Below, piece after piece: positions 29,921 to 42,330 of a stretch of DNA of 64,000 nt; within the stretch, counting starts at the first letter, position 1; each line of letters opens with the position of its first letter. The stretch is from contig NW_021167086.1 of the NCBI RefSeq assembly GCF_003711515.1, forward strand, positions 1,325,149-1,389,148. Direction: 5' to 3'. Source of the stretch: Sodiomyces alkalinus F11. Lineage: Eukaryota; Ascomycota; Sordariomycetes; Glomerellales; Plectosphaerellaceae. The position numbers and the translations under genes are program-made. The notes under the pieces were generated by a model. It made no database searches, was not told where the DNA came from, and worked only from the letters and a program-made list of their open reading frames with translations.

Positions 29921-32900
29921 TTACGTCCTATACCACTCTGCCGAGGCTATTTTAGTAGCTAAAAGATAGGCCTCAAAAGCCTGTATTCCTCTTTTAGTAC
30001 CGAATAATAGCGGTAGAGATAGCGGTAGGCCTGCTAGGGCTTTCCGCAGGGCTTTTCGTTCGTTTTTATAAAAAGGGCAGGAAAGGATAAGGTGGGCTGT
30101 ATCCTGTATAGGGGAGCCGGGACAGGGATAGCGGTTGTTAGCGTATTCACAAGCCCTTTTTTAGTGGGATTTTAGGTATCCGAAGCCGGTTTTTAACTAA
30201 ATAAAAGCCGATTTTACCCACCTAAGGCCCTGTATCGGCAGTGGTTTTCGGGAAAAGCGGAGATTCTCTCGGACTAGGCGTCTATAAAGGCGGCCTAATC
30301 GGACCGATTTACCCCTTCTTTCCGCCTCTTCCTCTTTATTCTATAAAGCCTTCTAGTCTCGAACTAGGGCCTCGTTAACCCGACGCTTTAAGTGACTAAG
30401 GGTAACTAAGCTAACAGATTTAGCAGCTTTTTTAGGGTCTAACGCCTACTTAGCTGCCTTATCCGCTAGTTCGTTCCCCTCTATCCCTATATACGAAGGG
30501 CACCACTATACAGAGACTAAAATGCCCTGTTATTTTAGTTATTAGATAAGGGTCTTAGCCTCTATAGCCCACTAAGAGGAGCGCTGAAGCTTCTGAATAG
30601 CCGCCTAGAAATCGCTAAAAATTTAGCACTCTAGGGGCCTAGACGACTACTCTAGGGCAGTCTAAAGGGCTTAAAGAATAGCGTATAATTCGGCGTCGGC
30701 GACTTCGGCAGAGGTCCCTAGGTTAAAGCCTATAGCTTTACAGGGCCTACAGGTATTAGCCCACTATATCATAGTGGCTACTGCCTATAAAGGCCCTATA
30801 GGAGGCCTTATAGAGTAGCCTAGGGAGCCGTCGGTATAGAAAACTAAGGCCCACTCGTCTAAGGATTACTATATATTCTTAAGGGCTTCGAGGTAGGCTG
30901 TTTTTAGGTCTTAGGTGCCGGAGTCGGTGTTTTTCGCGGTTATAGGCTATTCTTTTAAGGGAAAAAAGGGTCTAAGGTCTACTATAGGTTCGGAGGCCCA
31001 GGGGGCCTCCCACCTAGCTGCAGGGCCCTCTATTTCCCAGGACTACCCTACTAAAGCGGCTAATTCTAGGCCTAGCCTATAAAGCTATATAGTGGGCTAT
31101 AGGTCTTATAGGCGGGTAAGGTCTTCCCCTAGCTCCCCTAGAAGCTAGCGTCTTATAGGGTGGTTCAGTAAGAACTTTAAAGACCTAAAGGCATAAAGCC
31201 TATTAGATCTAGTTAACCGAATCGACGCTAGGGGCATTACTGCTTCTAGTTCTAGAGGCCGTAAGGGGGCCCCCCTAAAAGCCCCTTAAGCCCTGAGTAG
31301 AGCGCCGTACTATAGGCGTTTTAGGCGGTCGACTAGGTGCTTTTTAGGTGATTTAGGGTCCTACTATAGCTACGAGCCGAAGTTAGCTAGCGAGGCTATA
31401 TAGGCTATATATAGCTGCCGTAAGGCCTTAAAAGAAAGGCCCCTCTGCGAGCTAGCTAGCCTGGGAAGCCGGTTTAGGGCACCTAAAGCTGAATTTAGGC
31501 GCTTTACGATATGGGGTTTAAAAGATAGCTTAGGGTTAAACTAGACCCCTAGCTACCTAATAGCACCTAGAGCTAGTTTAACTAGGTGCCACCCGATACT
31601 AACCGGGGCGTCTTCTATAGAGCGTCTTCGGTGGAAGTGAATAAGCTCTGTTTTTTCCGGGTCGAAAAGGACGTGGTTCTTATTCGCTATATCGAAAAGG
31701 GAGGCCGCGGCTCTTTCTAGGATGTTATAGTTTTTCCTAGTAGACGTAGACGCTATAGATAGCTGAAAATTGTCTATATAGGATAACTAAAGACCTTTAA
31801 AATCCGGCCCCGCTATAACCTTCCTAATATAAATTAGGAATAGAATAGGGGAAACCGGGGAGCCTTATAGGACCCCTATATTTAGGGGGGTAGGCTGCTA
31901 AACCTAACCCTCGAAGGCTAGTTGGATACGCCTGTTTTCTATAAAGGAGACTACCTATTTAACTAGATTCGAGGGTAGTTAGAGCTCTTAAAGGGTTCTT
32001 AGTAGCTAAGGGCGGGCGACGTAGTCGAAGGCTCCTTTAATATCTAAAAATAGCGTAGAAATTACGGCGTTTTGCCGTGATTTACGCTGTTTTTCGATAT
32101 AGTAGAGGAGAAGAAGGGCCGTATCGATAGCGGATCGTTATTTTCTACCCCCTATCTAACTAGGGTGTAAAAGGGCGTCGCGGGTATTAGCTAAAAAGGT
32201 AAGCCTAGCAGCTATAACCCTCTTAAGGACTTTACCTAAGCAGTTTAGAAGGGCTATAATCCTATAAGATTTAGGACTAGAATAGTCCTTCTTCTCTGGT
32301 TTTAGTAGGACGACTCCTAGGGCCTCTTTCTAGTAGGTAGAGTAGTAGCCTGCTAAATATAAAGCTGAGTAGGCCTTTAAACAGGGCCCGAGAATAGCCT
32401 TATAGGCCTATTAGATCGGCTATAAGCTTATCCTATTAGGCCCTAGGGCTTTTCCCTTAGTAGCTCTAAAGATAGCGTGTTATAGTTCGGCAGCCTATAG
32501 GCTAGGCTCCTCCCGCGGTCTTCTAAGGCCCTTACTACGTGATCTAGGTAGGCTCTAGGGGCCGTTAGAAGGGTTAGAGTGGCCTAGGTCCCCCGAAGGG
32601 CCTATAAATATAGGGGCTTTAGGGGCGTCGGTGGCGGAAGGAAGAGGAAGAGGAAAAAGGGTCTAAAGAAGGGCGTTATATTTTTTATCGAAGGCGTAGG
32701 CTTTTTATTTCGTAGGCGTTTAAATCGGTGGAATCTTCGCGTTTAGGCCGCTTTTCGTATAGTTATATACCTTAAAAACCTCAGGGCCTTAAGTGTTAGC
32801 TAGGAAGGCCTCCTAGTAGTCCTTTTTTGCTATTTTTACTGCCCTATATTAGGCGTTTCGAGCCTCTTTCCAGGTAGTTTCTAGAGCCGCTAGTCGGGTA

Positions 32901-34050
32901 GCCGAGGCCTCCTTGTTAGCTTTTCTAAAAACCCTAGAAGCCCTATTCGCTGTTTTCCGTAGGGCTTTTAGCTTTAGGGTTTACTACGGTTTCGAACGCT
33001 CTACTACCCTTAGCTCCGGCACGGAGGCCTTAATAGCTAGGGAAATAGTATCCGATAGGTAGCGACTTATAGAGTCCTAGTCCGAGGCGTCGATAGCCTA
33101 TTATAGCTATTAGTCAAGGCTAGGTTCTAGGCTCTTTAGGGTATTAGTAAATAGGTTCTAGTCCGCTAGCCTATAGTTATAGGCCGGTAAAAGGGATCTA
33201 TTTATAGGACCTTTAGAGCCTAGAATAGAGGCTGAAATCAGGATAGCGCGGTGTAGAGAGGGAGTGTTTTCGATATATTCCTACTTATAAAAGCGGAGAC
33301 GATCGAAGCCGGGCGTGTAAAATGCTAGGTCTATAACCGACTCTTAACGAAGATTAGACCTAAAAAAGGTCCCCCCGTTTAGGTTAACGTCTTCAGGGTC
33401 CACTAAATAGGTGGCCTTAAGGCTGTTTAACTAGTCTATTAGGGCCTAGGCCTTAATAGACGCCTGATTCATAGCAGCCCCGTTCTACTACTAGTGGTTT
33501 CTGTTAAAGTCCCCTATCATATGGGTCGGTTTAGGGACCTGAAGGCCCTATAGCACACGATCTTTGGTCTAGGGTCGGCTTTTAGAGCCTGAAAAAGAAG
33601 GAAAAGAAGAAGAAGAAGAAGAAGAAGTTAAAGAGGTAGAGAGGGTAGGGCTAGGAGGCCTTATAGGCCCTCTACCTGTTGTCTCGGGGTCCTGCTCTAT
33701 CTGATTATAGACGTTTAGGATATAGAAGGTTTATGGATAATAGACCTCTATAACCTATGCGTCTATATTATCTAGAAGGTCTTCGCGGTGTGAAAAATCG
33801 ATACCCGAGCCCTTTCTTATATAAGTAAGGACCCTAGACTTAATAGGCAAAACCTGGGTTGTCCTAGATATAGGCGTGATAGTGTAGAAGGCTGGGTGGT
33901 TTCCAATATACTACCCTTCTGGTTTTAGGACGTAGGAGGGTTCCTGAAAAAGGATTATATTAACCGAAGCCTCTAAAGCCTATTCTAGGATAGCTTCCTG
34001 CGCTAGGCCCTGTTTATCGACGTTGTGTTGAATAAACCGGATTTCTTTCG
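29921..34050 (-). pseudogene. LINE3 ORF2: endonuclease, RT, RNase H
   Basis: APE-type endonuclease: HMIGDFNRNH at about 33495-33525 (the family's GDFN). RT: SYIDNFQLSIAS at about 31750-31785, where the catalytic FxDD has its second Asp changed to Asn. RNase H: W-CPSYIGIEGNELADKAAK at about 30445-30510. C-terminal part: CPGSPI-DTAHLILSCPFY at about 30065-30130, followed by ALAGLPLSLPLLFGTKRG and EWYRT with a TAA at 29921-29923. Internal stops are TAA/TAG. The 5' limit is approximate. The GAA-rich microsatellite at 33605-33627 lies between endonuclease motifs or in a linker. Confidence 0.85.
33605..33627 (+). repeat. GAA microsatellite in LINE3
   Basis: About eight tandem GAA units on the plus strand (TTC on the LINE coding strand). 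Confidence 0.85.
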
Positions 34051-34079
34051 AACTAAAAGACCCTTTATTTATAGAAATT

Positions 34080-35560
34080 AGGGTTTAATAGCTCGAAAGA
34101 CCTTCTAGCTTTATTATAAGGGGGGTATGCCCCCTCGTAGTTATAGCACTTATAGGTCATATATTCGCACTCACCGTATTCCTCGTATTCGCTATAGTAA
34201 TATTCTTCGTCGTCGTGGCCCTCCTTAGTATAGATAGAGTAGGTAGTAAGGCTTTTATAGGTCCCTCGGGTATACCCGAATTTCTAGTAGTTAGAGCACT
34301 GGGTTCTAGGGGTTATAGGCCTATATTTATAGACCTTTAGCCGCTGGCCGGCTATATAGAGCCCCTGTTTTAAGTAGTATTTCTGCTCTTTAGTAGTTAG
34401 CACTGAAATTATAATAGTGCTATAAGGCCCATCTAGGGTTCCTAGCCACCGAGGCTTCCCTACTACCCTAATAGGGTTAAAGGTACTGATCTTAGTGATT
34501 AGGTCCTTTAAACCTAGGCCCTGTTATAGGCTGCGGTTTAGGGCTTCTTACGGTGTGTCGGAAGGATTAGATAGTAGGGTTTCCCCCCCTCTAAAGGCTT
34601 TAGTAGGCACCTGTTTACTAATAAGCTTAAACTAGTCCCCTGTAGGTTAGGGGGGCTGAAGAGGCAGGTTTAGCTCCTTAAACCACTGATTCTATGAGTC
34701 TAGGAGCTACTAAACGCTATATTTCGGGCCCGGGGTTAAAATAAGGTTCCTATTAGTTAATAGGCTAATAGCCGTAATAGCAGGGATTTTTAGGGCCTTA
34801 TTTAGCCTGCTCCAAAGCTCGAGGGGGTCGAAATTCTCCCGGGGGATCCTTTCCCCTGCCGTAGGCTATAAAATAACCTTAGGGACCTTTTTGGGGTCTA
34901 TAGGGAGGGGGGCCGGGGGGGCTAAAGGTGCTAAGGCCTTTAGAGGGGCTTAGGGTGCCGTGGAGTCTATTTTTCCTGTTTTTCCCTTTAAAGCCTCGCT
35001 ATAAAGGGGTTTAGGCTATTCTATAAGCCTACGAACTGCTTACGCTAGTTCGTCGACCTTCTACTCGAGGGTAGGCGGCTAGGTCCCGTCGATAGTAGAT
35101 TTAAGCCCTATAGAAAGAGCCTTAATCTAAGGGGTAGGGTCGAGGTCGTAGGCCTATTAAAGCAGCTGAAAAGCCTACTGGAGGAGCCCCCTAGCCTAGG
35201 CCTTACTAGCCGAACTAGTCGACTTCTGGGGCGTAGTAGAGGGGTTTCTAGCAGTTCCAGGGGCCTTTTTAGCCTATTTAGAGCCTATAAGGCCCTGTTG
35301 TTCCGCAGGGGGCCTAGAGGGCTTTTTAAAGAGGCCTTCGGCCTTAGAGTCGGAGGGAGGCTCGGTTCGGGTCCTAGAAAACCTTCAAGGGGTTAGGGTC
35401 GAAGGGCTAAGCTGCCTTTTCGAATTAAGGGGAGTAATAAAGGTAGAAGTCCCTGTATTTACAGGGCTTTTAGGGGACTCCCCTATTTCTACCTCCCCTA
35501 AGCCCTCTATAATTATAGGGGGCTTAGGGTTAGTTCCGGGGGCGTTAGAGTGGGTTAGGG
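34080..35560 (-). pseudogene. LINE3 ORF1 with zinc knuckles
   Basis: A minus-strand frame with a Cys/His-rich region at about 34130-34330: T-CSNY-KFGYTRGTYKS, then TYSIYTKEGHDDEE, then GECEYMTYKCYNYEG. This is three CCHC-type knuckles in which several Cys have become Tyr by RIP. The upstream part (to about 35560) is Pro/Ser/Lys/Thr-rich and unstructured. The protein would bind the LINE RNA. Confidence 0.7.
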
Positions 35561-35904
35561 CGTTATTGTGGTTAGTATTATAGCTAGTGTTATGGCTGTT
35601 ATTATGGCTGGGGTCTTTTATGGGGTGCTAGGGTCGCGAGGCGCTGGTGGTTGCGGCTCTGCGCGGCTGCTTTATCAGCGGCGCACGGGCCACGTCAGAT
35701 TTTTCCCCTATACGCAGGGCACCTATAGGTGCGTTTCCAGGCGTTTGCGCACTTATTTTACGCCCTAAATAGCGTCTGCGCGATACAGGGCTATAGATAG
35801 GCGTATAGAGCTTAAAAAGAGCTATCGATTAATATAGCTTATAAGTGGTTTAGAGCGTTTGCGCGTAAAACGTAGGTCCCCCTAAGGATGGTATAAGAAG
35901 GATG
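35561..35904 (-). other. LINE3 5' region, hardly mutated
   Basis: GC-rich stretch that keeps TG/CA (for example GCTGGTGGTTGCGGCTCTGC), unlike the rest of LINE3. No gene is seen. It probably is the 5' UTR/promoter of LINE3. It ends at the target duplication 35905-35917. Confidence 0.6.
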
Positions 35905-35917
35905 TAGTAGAGGATTT

Positions 35918-36460
35918 AGATAGTATTAATAAGGGTCCTCCTATATATTCGGGACTATATAGTATTTATAGGGGTTCTTAAGGACTATTAGGACTTAGCC
36001 CCGGCCTATCATAGGGCTAAGGCCTTAACTATTACTAACGGCTTAGTTATCGGCCGGATAGACTTTTAGTCCGTTACCTAACGATATCGTCTCCGCTCGC
36101 GTGCCCACGGTTATAATCCCTATACTATAGCCTCCTATGGTTCTACTAGTAGCCCTCCTTATACCCCTATTTCTGCCCCTATTTTTATATCTGCCCCTAC
36201 GCCTATACTAGCCTCTGCTCCTAGTTACCCTATACGCCCTAGACTATCGTTATACCTTGATTCTATTACTTACTATAACTATAACTAAAAGGGGTATTAC
36301 GCTACTACGTGCCATAGCCCCTATTCAGAGTAACCCTCGAGTAATAGTAACCCGAATACCTAACCGGTATCCACCTCTCGCCCCACGGTTAGCCGTGTTA
36401 CGGGCGAGGTGCCCTAGGAACTATACCCGCCTCGGACTACCCTTATTACTATACTAGTAA
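35918..36460 (+). pseudogene. Gypsy B Gag, second part with zinc knuckle
   Basis: This continues Gag after LINE3. It has a Ser/Pro/Ala/Thr-rich stretch, then a zinc-knuckle relic YYNYN-KGYYATTCHS (about 36268-36315), i.e. CxxCxxxGHxxxxC with the first two Cys and the His turned to Tyr. Pol begins soon after (about 36480). Confidence 0.7.
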
Positions 36461-36479
36461 AGGCACACGTGTCTTTTCG

Positions 36480-39400
36480 CCGAGGTAGGGAATAAGTGTA
36501 GATAGCGGCTCTCCTTAACGGGGGCGCCGATATTAACGTTTTGGATCGGTCCCTCCTAGGACTTAGTTAGGTTCCTAAGGGGTCCCCGGTCCCGGTATCC
36601 TGGATTACGGAAGGATAAACGAAGATAACTCTCGGGTCCACCTATAGGATTATCGTCGCGATAGACTATTAGGGTTAAAAGAGGGTATAACGCGCCGAGT
36701 TCTATGTTATAAATCTTGTAGGCGCGAAGATAATCCTAGGAAGACCGTGGCTTATAGCCGTTAACCCTAATATTAATTAATAGTGTAGTATATAGACCTA
36801 TCACTTATCCTACCCGGAGCTTAGTATAGTTATATTATTAAGAGAACTACGTAGGGTAGTTAGATAAGCTAAGTCTATCCTTACTCTAACCTATATAGGT
36901 TCTACGGGGGTTCCTTATATCGGCTATATTAGCCTTAACGGCCTAGAAAACCCTTTAGTAGGATATAACGATAAATCCTCGGAAGTAGACGTAGAAGGAG
37001 GCCCTGTAGCCCCCGTGCTGCCGGAATAGTATTAAGATTTCGCTAACGTTTTTAATATCGAAAACGCCAGGAGGCTACCGATATACTAGTAGTAGGATTA
37101 CGCTATTAAGATCGAGGAAGGGAAGAAGCGGCCGTATAGTCCTATCTACCCTCTTGCTATATAACAGCTTAAGGTACTATATTAGTACTTACAGGATACC
37201 GTTATAAAAGGATAGATTAGACCGTCTACTAGTCTATCCGGCGCCCCTATCCTATTCGTCCCTAAGAAGGGTAGTAAACTACGCCTCTATATTAACTATA
37301 AAGAGTTAAATAAGGTGACCGTTAAGGACTATACCACCCTGCCCCTAATCCACGAAATTCTAGATCGGTTATCGTTAGCGTAGTACTATACTAAGCTAGA
37401 CCTTAAAGATACGTATTATCGGTTACGGATTCGGGAGGGTAATAAGTGGAAAATGGCGTTCCGGATAAAATATAGTCACTACGAGTACCTCGTTATACTA
37501 TTCGGGATAACTAACGCCCCCGCGAGCTTCTAATAATATATTAACTAGGCGCTAATAGGCCTTATTAACACTATTTACGTTATATACCTCGACGATATCC
37601 TTATCTATAGTAAAGACCTAGTCACCCACTATGTGTATATCCGCGAGGTCCTCGTAAGGCTTAGGTAGTAGTCCTTATATACTAACCCTAATAAGTGCGA
37701 ATTCGAGACTAAAGACGTTAAATTCCTCGGTTTTATTTATAGTCCTGATAGGGTACGTATAGATCCAGCTCGCGTTAAGGCTATCCGCGACTAATAACTT
37801 CCTAATAGTGTTAAGAAGATACAGGTCTTCCTAGGTTTTATGGGTTTTTATAGGCGCTTTATCCGGAATTACTCTAAGGTCGCCGTCCCCCTTATAGACC
37901 ACTTAAAAGAGGGATATATTAGGGTCCTCGTCCTTTCCTAGTAGGCCTAGACCGCGTTCGAGGAAATAAAGCTACTATTTTAGAAGGCACTAGTCTTATA
38001 GTATTTTAACCCCGCCCTGCCTATATGTATCAAACCCGACGCGTCTGCCTTTACAATTAGCGCCGTTATTAGTTAACTCCAGGATAGTTTATAGTGCCCT
38101 ATAGTATTTATATCCTGTAAGCTATATAGGGCGGAGCTTAATTATAGTACGCCTAACTCCGAGCTTATAGCTATTATCGAGTCTTTTCGGATATAGCACC
38201 ACTATATAGCCTATAGTTAGAGCCCTATAGTGGTCCTAATAGACCACCTAAACTATCGCCACCTACTAGATAAGCCGAAGCTTAAGGGGCAGCACGCACG
38301 GGGGCTTAAGGAGCTCGCCCCGTTTGATTTTAAGATTCGGTACCGCCCGGGGATATTAAACCCTGCAGATAGATTATTAAGGAAGCCCTAACATACGCCC
38401 TATAAGCGCGCCCTGGTTACTGACCGGGCTAAGACGGTAGAGCCTTTTTCGAAGCGTTTTATTATCGGCTATATCGGGAACTAGGGTAGTTCCCGTAATA
38501 GCCCCGGTTATGAATTTCCCGCTCCTCCTACCTTAGTGGTTAAGACGTAAGCGGATAACCTCTTTTCCTCTATAGAGTCTATTTCGAAGCGTTTTACCTT
38601 AGGCCTATATAGGATCTAGTATAGTACCCGCGCTATTCCCGCTCTTAACTCCCCTTTACCGGAAAAGGTAGTAGAGGTATAAACGGATAATCTTTCTTTA
38701 GAGCGCTTATTAAGGTATTTTATTTTAGGCCTTATCGGGAACTAATATAGTTCCCGCCCTGCCCCCGATTTTAACCGTAATTTCCCCGCTTTTAATACCC
38801 CTACCTTACTAGAAAAGGTGGTAAAGGCGTAAGCGGATAACCCTTTTTATACTAGATAGCGTAAGGCCCACGGTAATAATATAACGTACGGATATTAGTC
38901 TAGGAGTAGTAGTATCCTTCGTTATAAGAATCGCGTTTTTATGCTAGACTACTCTAGCCTCCGTTAAAAGGTCCTATAGTGTTGCTATAATAGGCCTAGC
39001 GTAGGGCACTATACGGTTACGAGGACTATTAAGAGGATTTCGGACTTCTACTTTTAGGATTATTTACCCAGGGATATCCGGTAGTTTATACCCACCCATA
39101 CTATCTATTAGCGTACTAAGCCGTGGCACTATAAGCCTTATAGCGAGCTAGCGAGTCTCCTAGTGCCCTAGCGCCCCTTTATAGAGATATCTATTAACTT
39201 TATCACGGGGCTACCGCCGGTCCACGGCCTAGGCCGTAAAAGGGATACTATCCTCGTAATAGTATACCGCCTAATAAAGTACTCAATTTATATACCCACG
39301 AGTAGTGCCCTAATAGTAGAAGGACTTACTAAGTCCCTATAGTATCACGTTTTTCGTACTTTTAGCCTGCTTAAGGGTATTATATTAGACTAAGGCTCGC

Positions 39401-40260
39401 TATTTATCAGCCGTTTTTAGGTAACGCTATATCAATATTTAGGTATAGCCAGGCGCCTATCTATAGCGTAGCACCTATAAACTAACGGATAGACGGAGCG
39501 GTAGAACCAGAACCTCGAGCACTATCTTCGTGTGTTCTACTCGTAGGAATAGGATAACTAGGTTAACCGGCAACCGTTAGCAGAGTTCACCTATAATATA
39601 GCGTGGTATTCTACGATACGTCATACCCTATCCGATACTCTAATAGGCTATAACCTAAGAGGACCTAATAAAGTATAGCTTCCGAGGGTAGGCGAGGTCC
39701 GCGCCGCCGAAGCTAAGACCCGGGCGGAACACCTTATAGCCTAGCGCCGGTCTATTTCGGATCTTATTAAGAGGGCGTAGGCCTCCTATAAACGGTATTA
39801 TAATAACGGCCATGCCTAGCGCTCCTTTAAGGTGGGCGAGTACGTCTTACTATCCACGAAGAATATCCGATAGAAAAGACCCTCGAAAAAGCTTAGCGAT
39901 AAGTTTAGTAACTAAGATCGTCGGCACGTATAGCCTAGCCTACTAGTTAGAACTACTAAAGGGTATAAGGATTTATAACGTCTTCCCGGTTTCCCTACTA
40001 GAACTATAGAGGTCCCGCGATAGGTTATAGCCGGAGCCACCCGTAATTAATATTAAACCAGATTCGGATAAGTATAAGGTCGAAGCTATCCTAGCCTATC
40101 GATATTAGGGTAAACGGCGCTAGTATCTAATTAAATAGGCCGGCTATAGCGATAAAGAAAATACCTAGGAGCCGAAGCGGAATATCCCCGACGAACTCGT
40201 CGACGCCTACTTTAAAGCGAGAATATTAGGGAACTAAACGGATTTATACACTATTTCTAT
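36480..40260 (+). pseudogene. Gypsy B Pol: protease, RT, RNase H, integrase, chromodomain
   Basis: Protease begins with ALLNGGADINVLDRSLLGL (about 36505). Here the D-S/T-G motif reads GGADINVLD. It ends with IILGRPWLIAVNPNINW (about 36735-36785). [22 protein letters not shown] (about 37215-37290), then an intact catalytic box VIYLDDILIYS (about 37579-37610), and [19 protein letters not shown]. RNase H runs about 37990-38380 (RYRPGILNPADRLLRKP). Integrase is about 38900-39660 (FIEISINFITGLPPVHG, HLQTNG-TER). The chromodomain is about 40065-40230 (VEAILAYRY-GKRR-YLIK). The RT Asp pair survives, but stops elsewhere make the frame dead. Confidence 0.85.
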
Positions 40261-40829
40261 AGGAGACCTTATAGACACGACGTAAGGCGTTACTCTATCC
40301 TTCCTCCTCCTTACAGATAATAAGACTTACTAGGAATATAATAGGTTCCTATACTATTCCCGTAGGGGACCTAATAGAGACACGGCGCACGTATCGGCTA
40401 TATTAACCTAGTAAAACCCTTTAGTGGGTCGTGGAGATAAATCCTTAGGCAGGGACCCCCCCTTAATCCAGATAGGGACCCTAGGGGCGTTATCGCCTTA
40501 TTTAATATTCTTCCTCTGTTAGCGTTTATTACCCTTAATTACCGCCCTTTTTATTATTAGGCGTCCTTACCTCGTTTACTATTCTTCTTTTTCTCGGGCG
40601 TAACGCCGACCCCGTTCTTATTCCTTTAGTGTGATAGCTTATCGCCCTTAAACTTTATTTACCTCTGCTTTTCCCCTTAATTACCCGTCACGATAGGACA
40701 CGATTATATTATAGCGAAGTATAGTTAGGACCGTTAGGGTTATAATAGGAATACCCTAAAGCTAGTTAAAAAAAAAAGGAAAACCTAACCCGAAGGCTAG
40801 TAAAAAACCTAAAAGAAAATCTATTTCCT
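40261..40829. other. Gypsy B spacer between pol and antisense gene
   Basis: No coding frame is recognisable. It contains short repeats of GGAGACCTTATAGACACGAC / GGGGACCTAATAGAGACACG (about 40262 and 40366), and an A-run (40768-40776). It would hold the 3' ends of both the sense and antisense transcripts. Confidence 0.4.
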
Positions 40830-42330
40830 CTATATATATTATTATAGCCCCTTTAGGGCGTCCTTAAACCCCACTAACTTATCGTCTAGAGGGGTAGGCT
40901 CCCGCCTAGCCACCTCGTTATTATTATCCTCTATATATACCTGGCTCTGCCCCGTAGTAGTAACCGCCGTTCCCCGCTCTTACCTACTACCCGCGGATAG
41001 TATCAAAGGCCGTAGAGATAGAGGCGTCTTCGCCTTCTACTACTTCTTCTTCTTCTTCCCTAATAAAGGAGTTAAGGGCGTTAGAGCCTTCTTCCCCTTC
41101 TTCACTAATAAGGCCGGCACTATATCGTTATCGTCGGGCACTTTATAAGAATCCAGGGGACCCTAGGGACCTTACGGCATAAAGCCTTAAGGTTACGCAG
41201 GACTACTATTACTAAATATATCGTTACCTGTAAAGATAACCCCCGCGGGGGCTAAGGTAGACCCTAAGGGTGTAGGCAGGTCTTCCTAGACCTAAGCCTG
41301 GGCTAGGTTAAGAGCGGCTATCTGCTTGAAAGTAGTAGCTATCCGCTCCTAGGCCGCGAGGTCGCGCTCGTGTAATATAAGGTATTATTATTTAATATCG
41401 AGGCGTTTTTACTTAACGGCTAGACGCTACTACTATAGCCCGACGAATTACTTAAGGATCGACTCTATACTATTAAGCCTCTCGTGGATATCTTCCGCCG
41501 TTTTTTAGCGGGCGTCGGTAACTTCTTTAGCTTAACGCCGAGTAGCTATAGCTTCCTTAGCAGATAACCAGTTAACTTCTAGCATTACTTAACCTAGAGC
41601 CTCTTTAAGGATAACCTGGTATCGGACTACTATAGCCTAGTACCGATTAGTAAGGGTACTATATAGGGTTAATAAGGGGATATAGTAATACTTATACGAC
41701 GGCTCTCGTTTAGGCTACCTTTCTCGATAGCGATAACTAAAACCTTTTATAGCTACTCGGTAGCGTTCTTACCGGCAATAGGGAGCTGTTATATATATTA
41801 GAAACGGGTCTACGGAGTGGTCTATAAAGGGAGGAACTATAGCTATAGGGATAATAATAAAGATATATAACTTACCACGCGGTATTTAAGGCTATTATAC
41901 TTAGAGTAGTAGTGGTATTTATTCGTACGCTGACCGTTATCGGCGTATCGGCACGTCTTGGCCTGGATAGTGTGCGTCTTTTCCTTAAAGTTAATCGTTG
42001 CTAACTTACCCGTATAACGTATATAGGGGGCCCTTAGATCCTCGCCTATACTGATATCTACTACCTTCTAGCGGGGAGCGACTAACGGTATAGTAGTCGA
42101 CAACGACGTAGCCGTAGTGGAAGTAGGAGGCTCTAGCGTAGCTGGCTACGGGGCAGACTGCCTAGCGGACTATACGGTCGACGCCGTAACCACGATCTTA
42201 ATCCTCTTAGAGGATCCCGTTACACTCGTAGGAGTGGCGGTGCGCTTATTATTATTATTATCTTCTTAGGAAGGTATAGTAACTATACTATAGCGTGTAG
42301 TTAGCCAGTATTATAGACTAGAGATATATA
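40830..42330 (-). pseudogene. Antisense spliced accessory gene of gypsy B
   Basis: The minus strand between pol and the 3' LTR carries a gene whose interruptions are RIP-type stops. Order: an Asn run and basic patch (EDNNNNKRTATPTS, GSSKRIKIVV, about 42180-42265); a conserved domain PYIRYTGKLATINFKEKT then TNKYHYYSKYNSLKYRV (about 41880-42030), with Tyr at likely CxxC Cys positions; an intron (41786-41875); LPIAGKNATE-L-KVLVIAIEK; then, in another frame, a long helical Glu/Lys/Arg/Gln-rich coiled-coil (EDIHERLNSIESILK, about 41480), a Pro-rich part and a Lys-rich stretch (KKGKKALTPLTPLLGKKKKK). The frame change after LPIAG also occurs in element F, so a second intron is likely. The true start is not visible. 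Homologues lie in elements C and F. Confidence 0.65.
41786..41875 (-). other. Predicted 90-bp intron in antisense gene of B
   Basis: On the minus strand: donor GTAAGT, a TTCTAATAT branch-site-like motif, and acceptor TAACAG. Removing it joins ..NSLKYRV to LPIAGKNA. Element F reads straight through as NSRRYNKLPIAGRN, with no intron, which supports both ends. The phase is 0. Confidence 0.7.

Larger units (their letters stand above)
29709..35904 (-). mobile_element. Tad-like LINE3, full length, in gypsy B gag
   Basis: 6.2-kb non-LTR retrotransposon with a 13-bp target duplication TAGTAGAGGATTY (29696-29708 and 35905-35917). On the minus strand it has a 5' region, ORF1 with zinc knuckles, ORF2 with endonuclease, RT, RNase H and a C-terminal HLILSCP-type motif, then an A-rich tail (T-rich at 29709-29733 on the plus strand). 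Presence of RNase H and two ORFs fits the Tad1/I group of fungal LINEs. Its 3' end recurs at 44781-45087. Confidence 0.95.

Noticed and set aside
35568..35768. Plus-strand open frame in a GC-rich stretch
   Set aside because: Antisense to the LINE3 5' region. Open because this part escaped RIP; no protein features.
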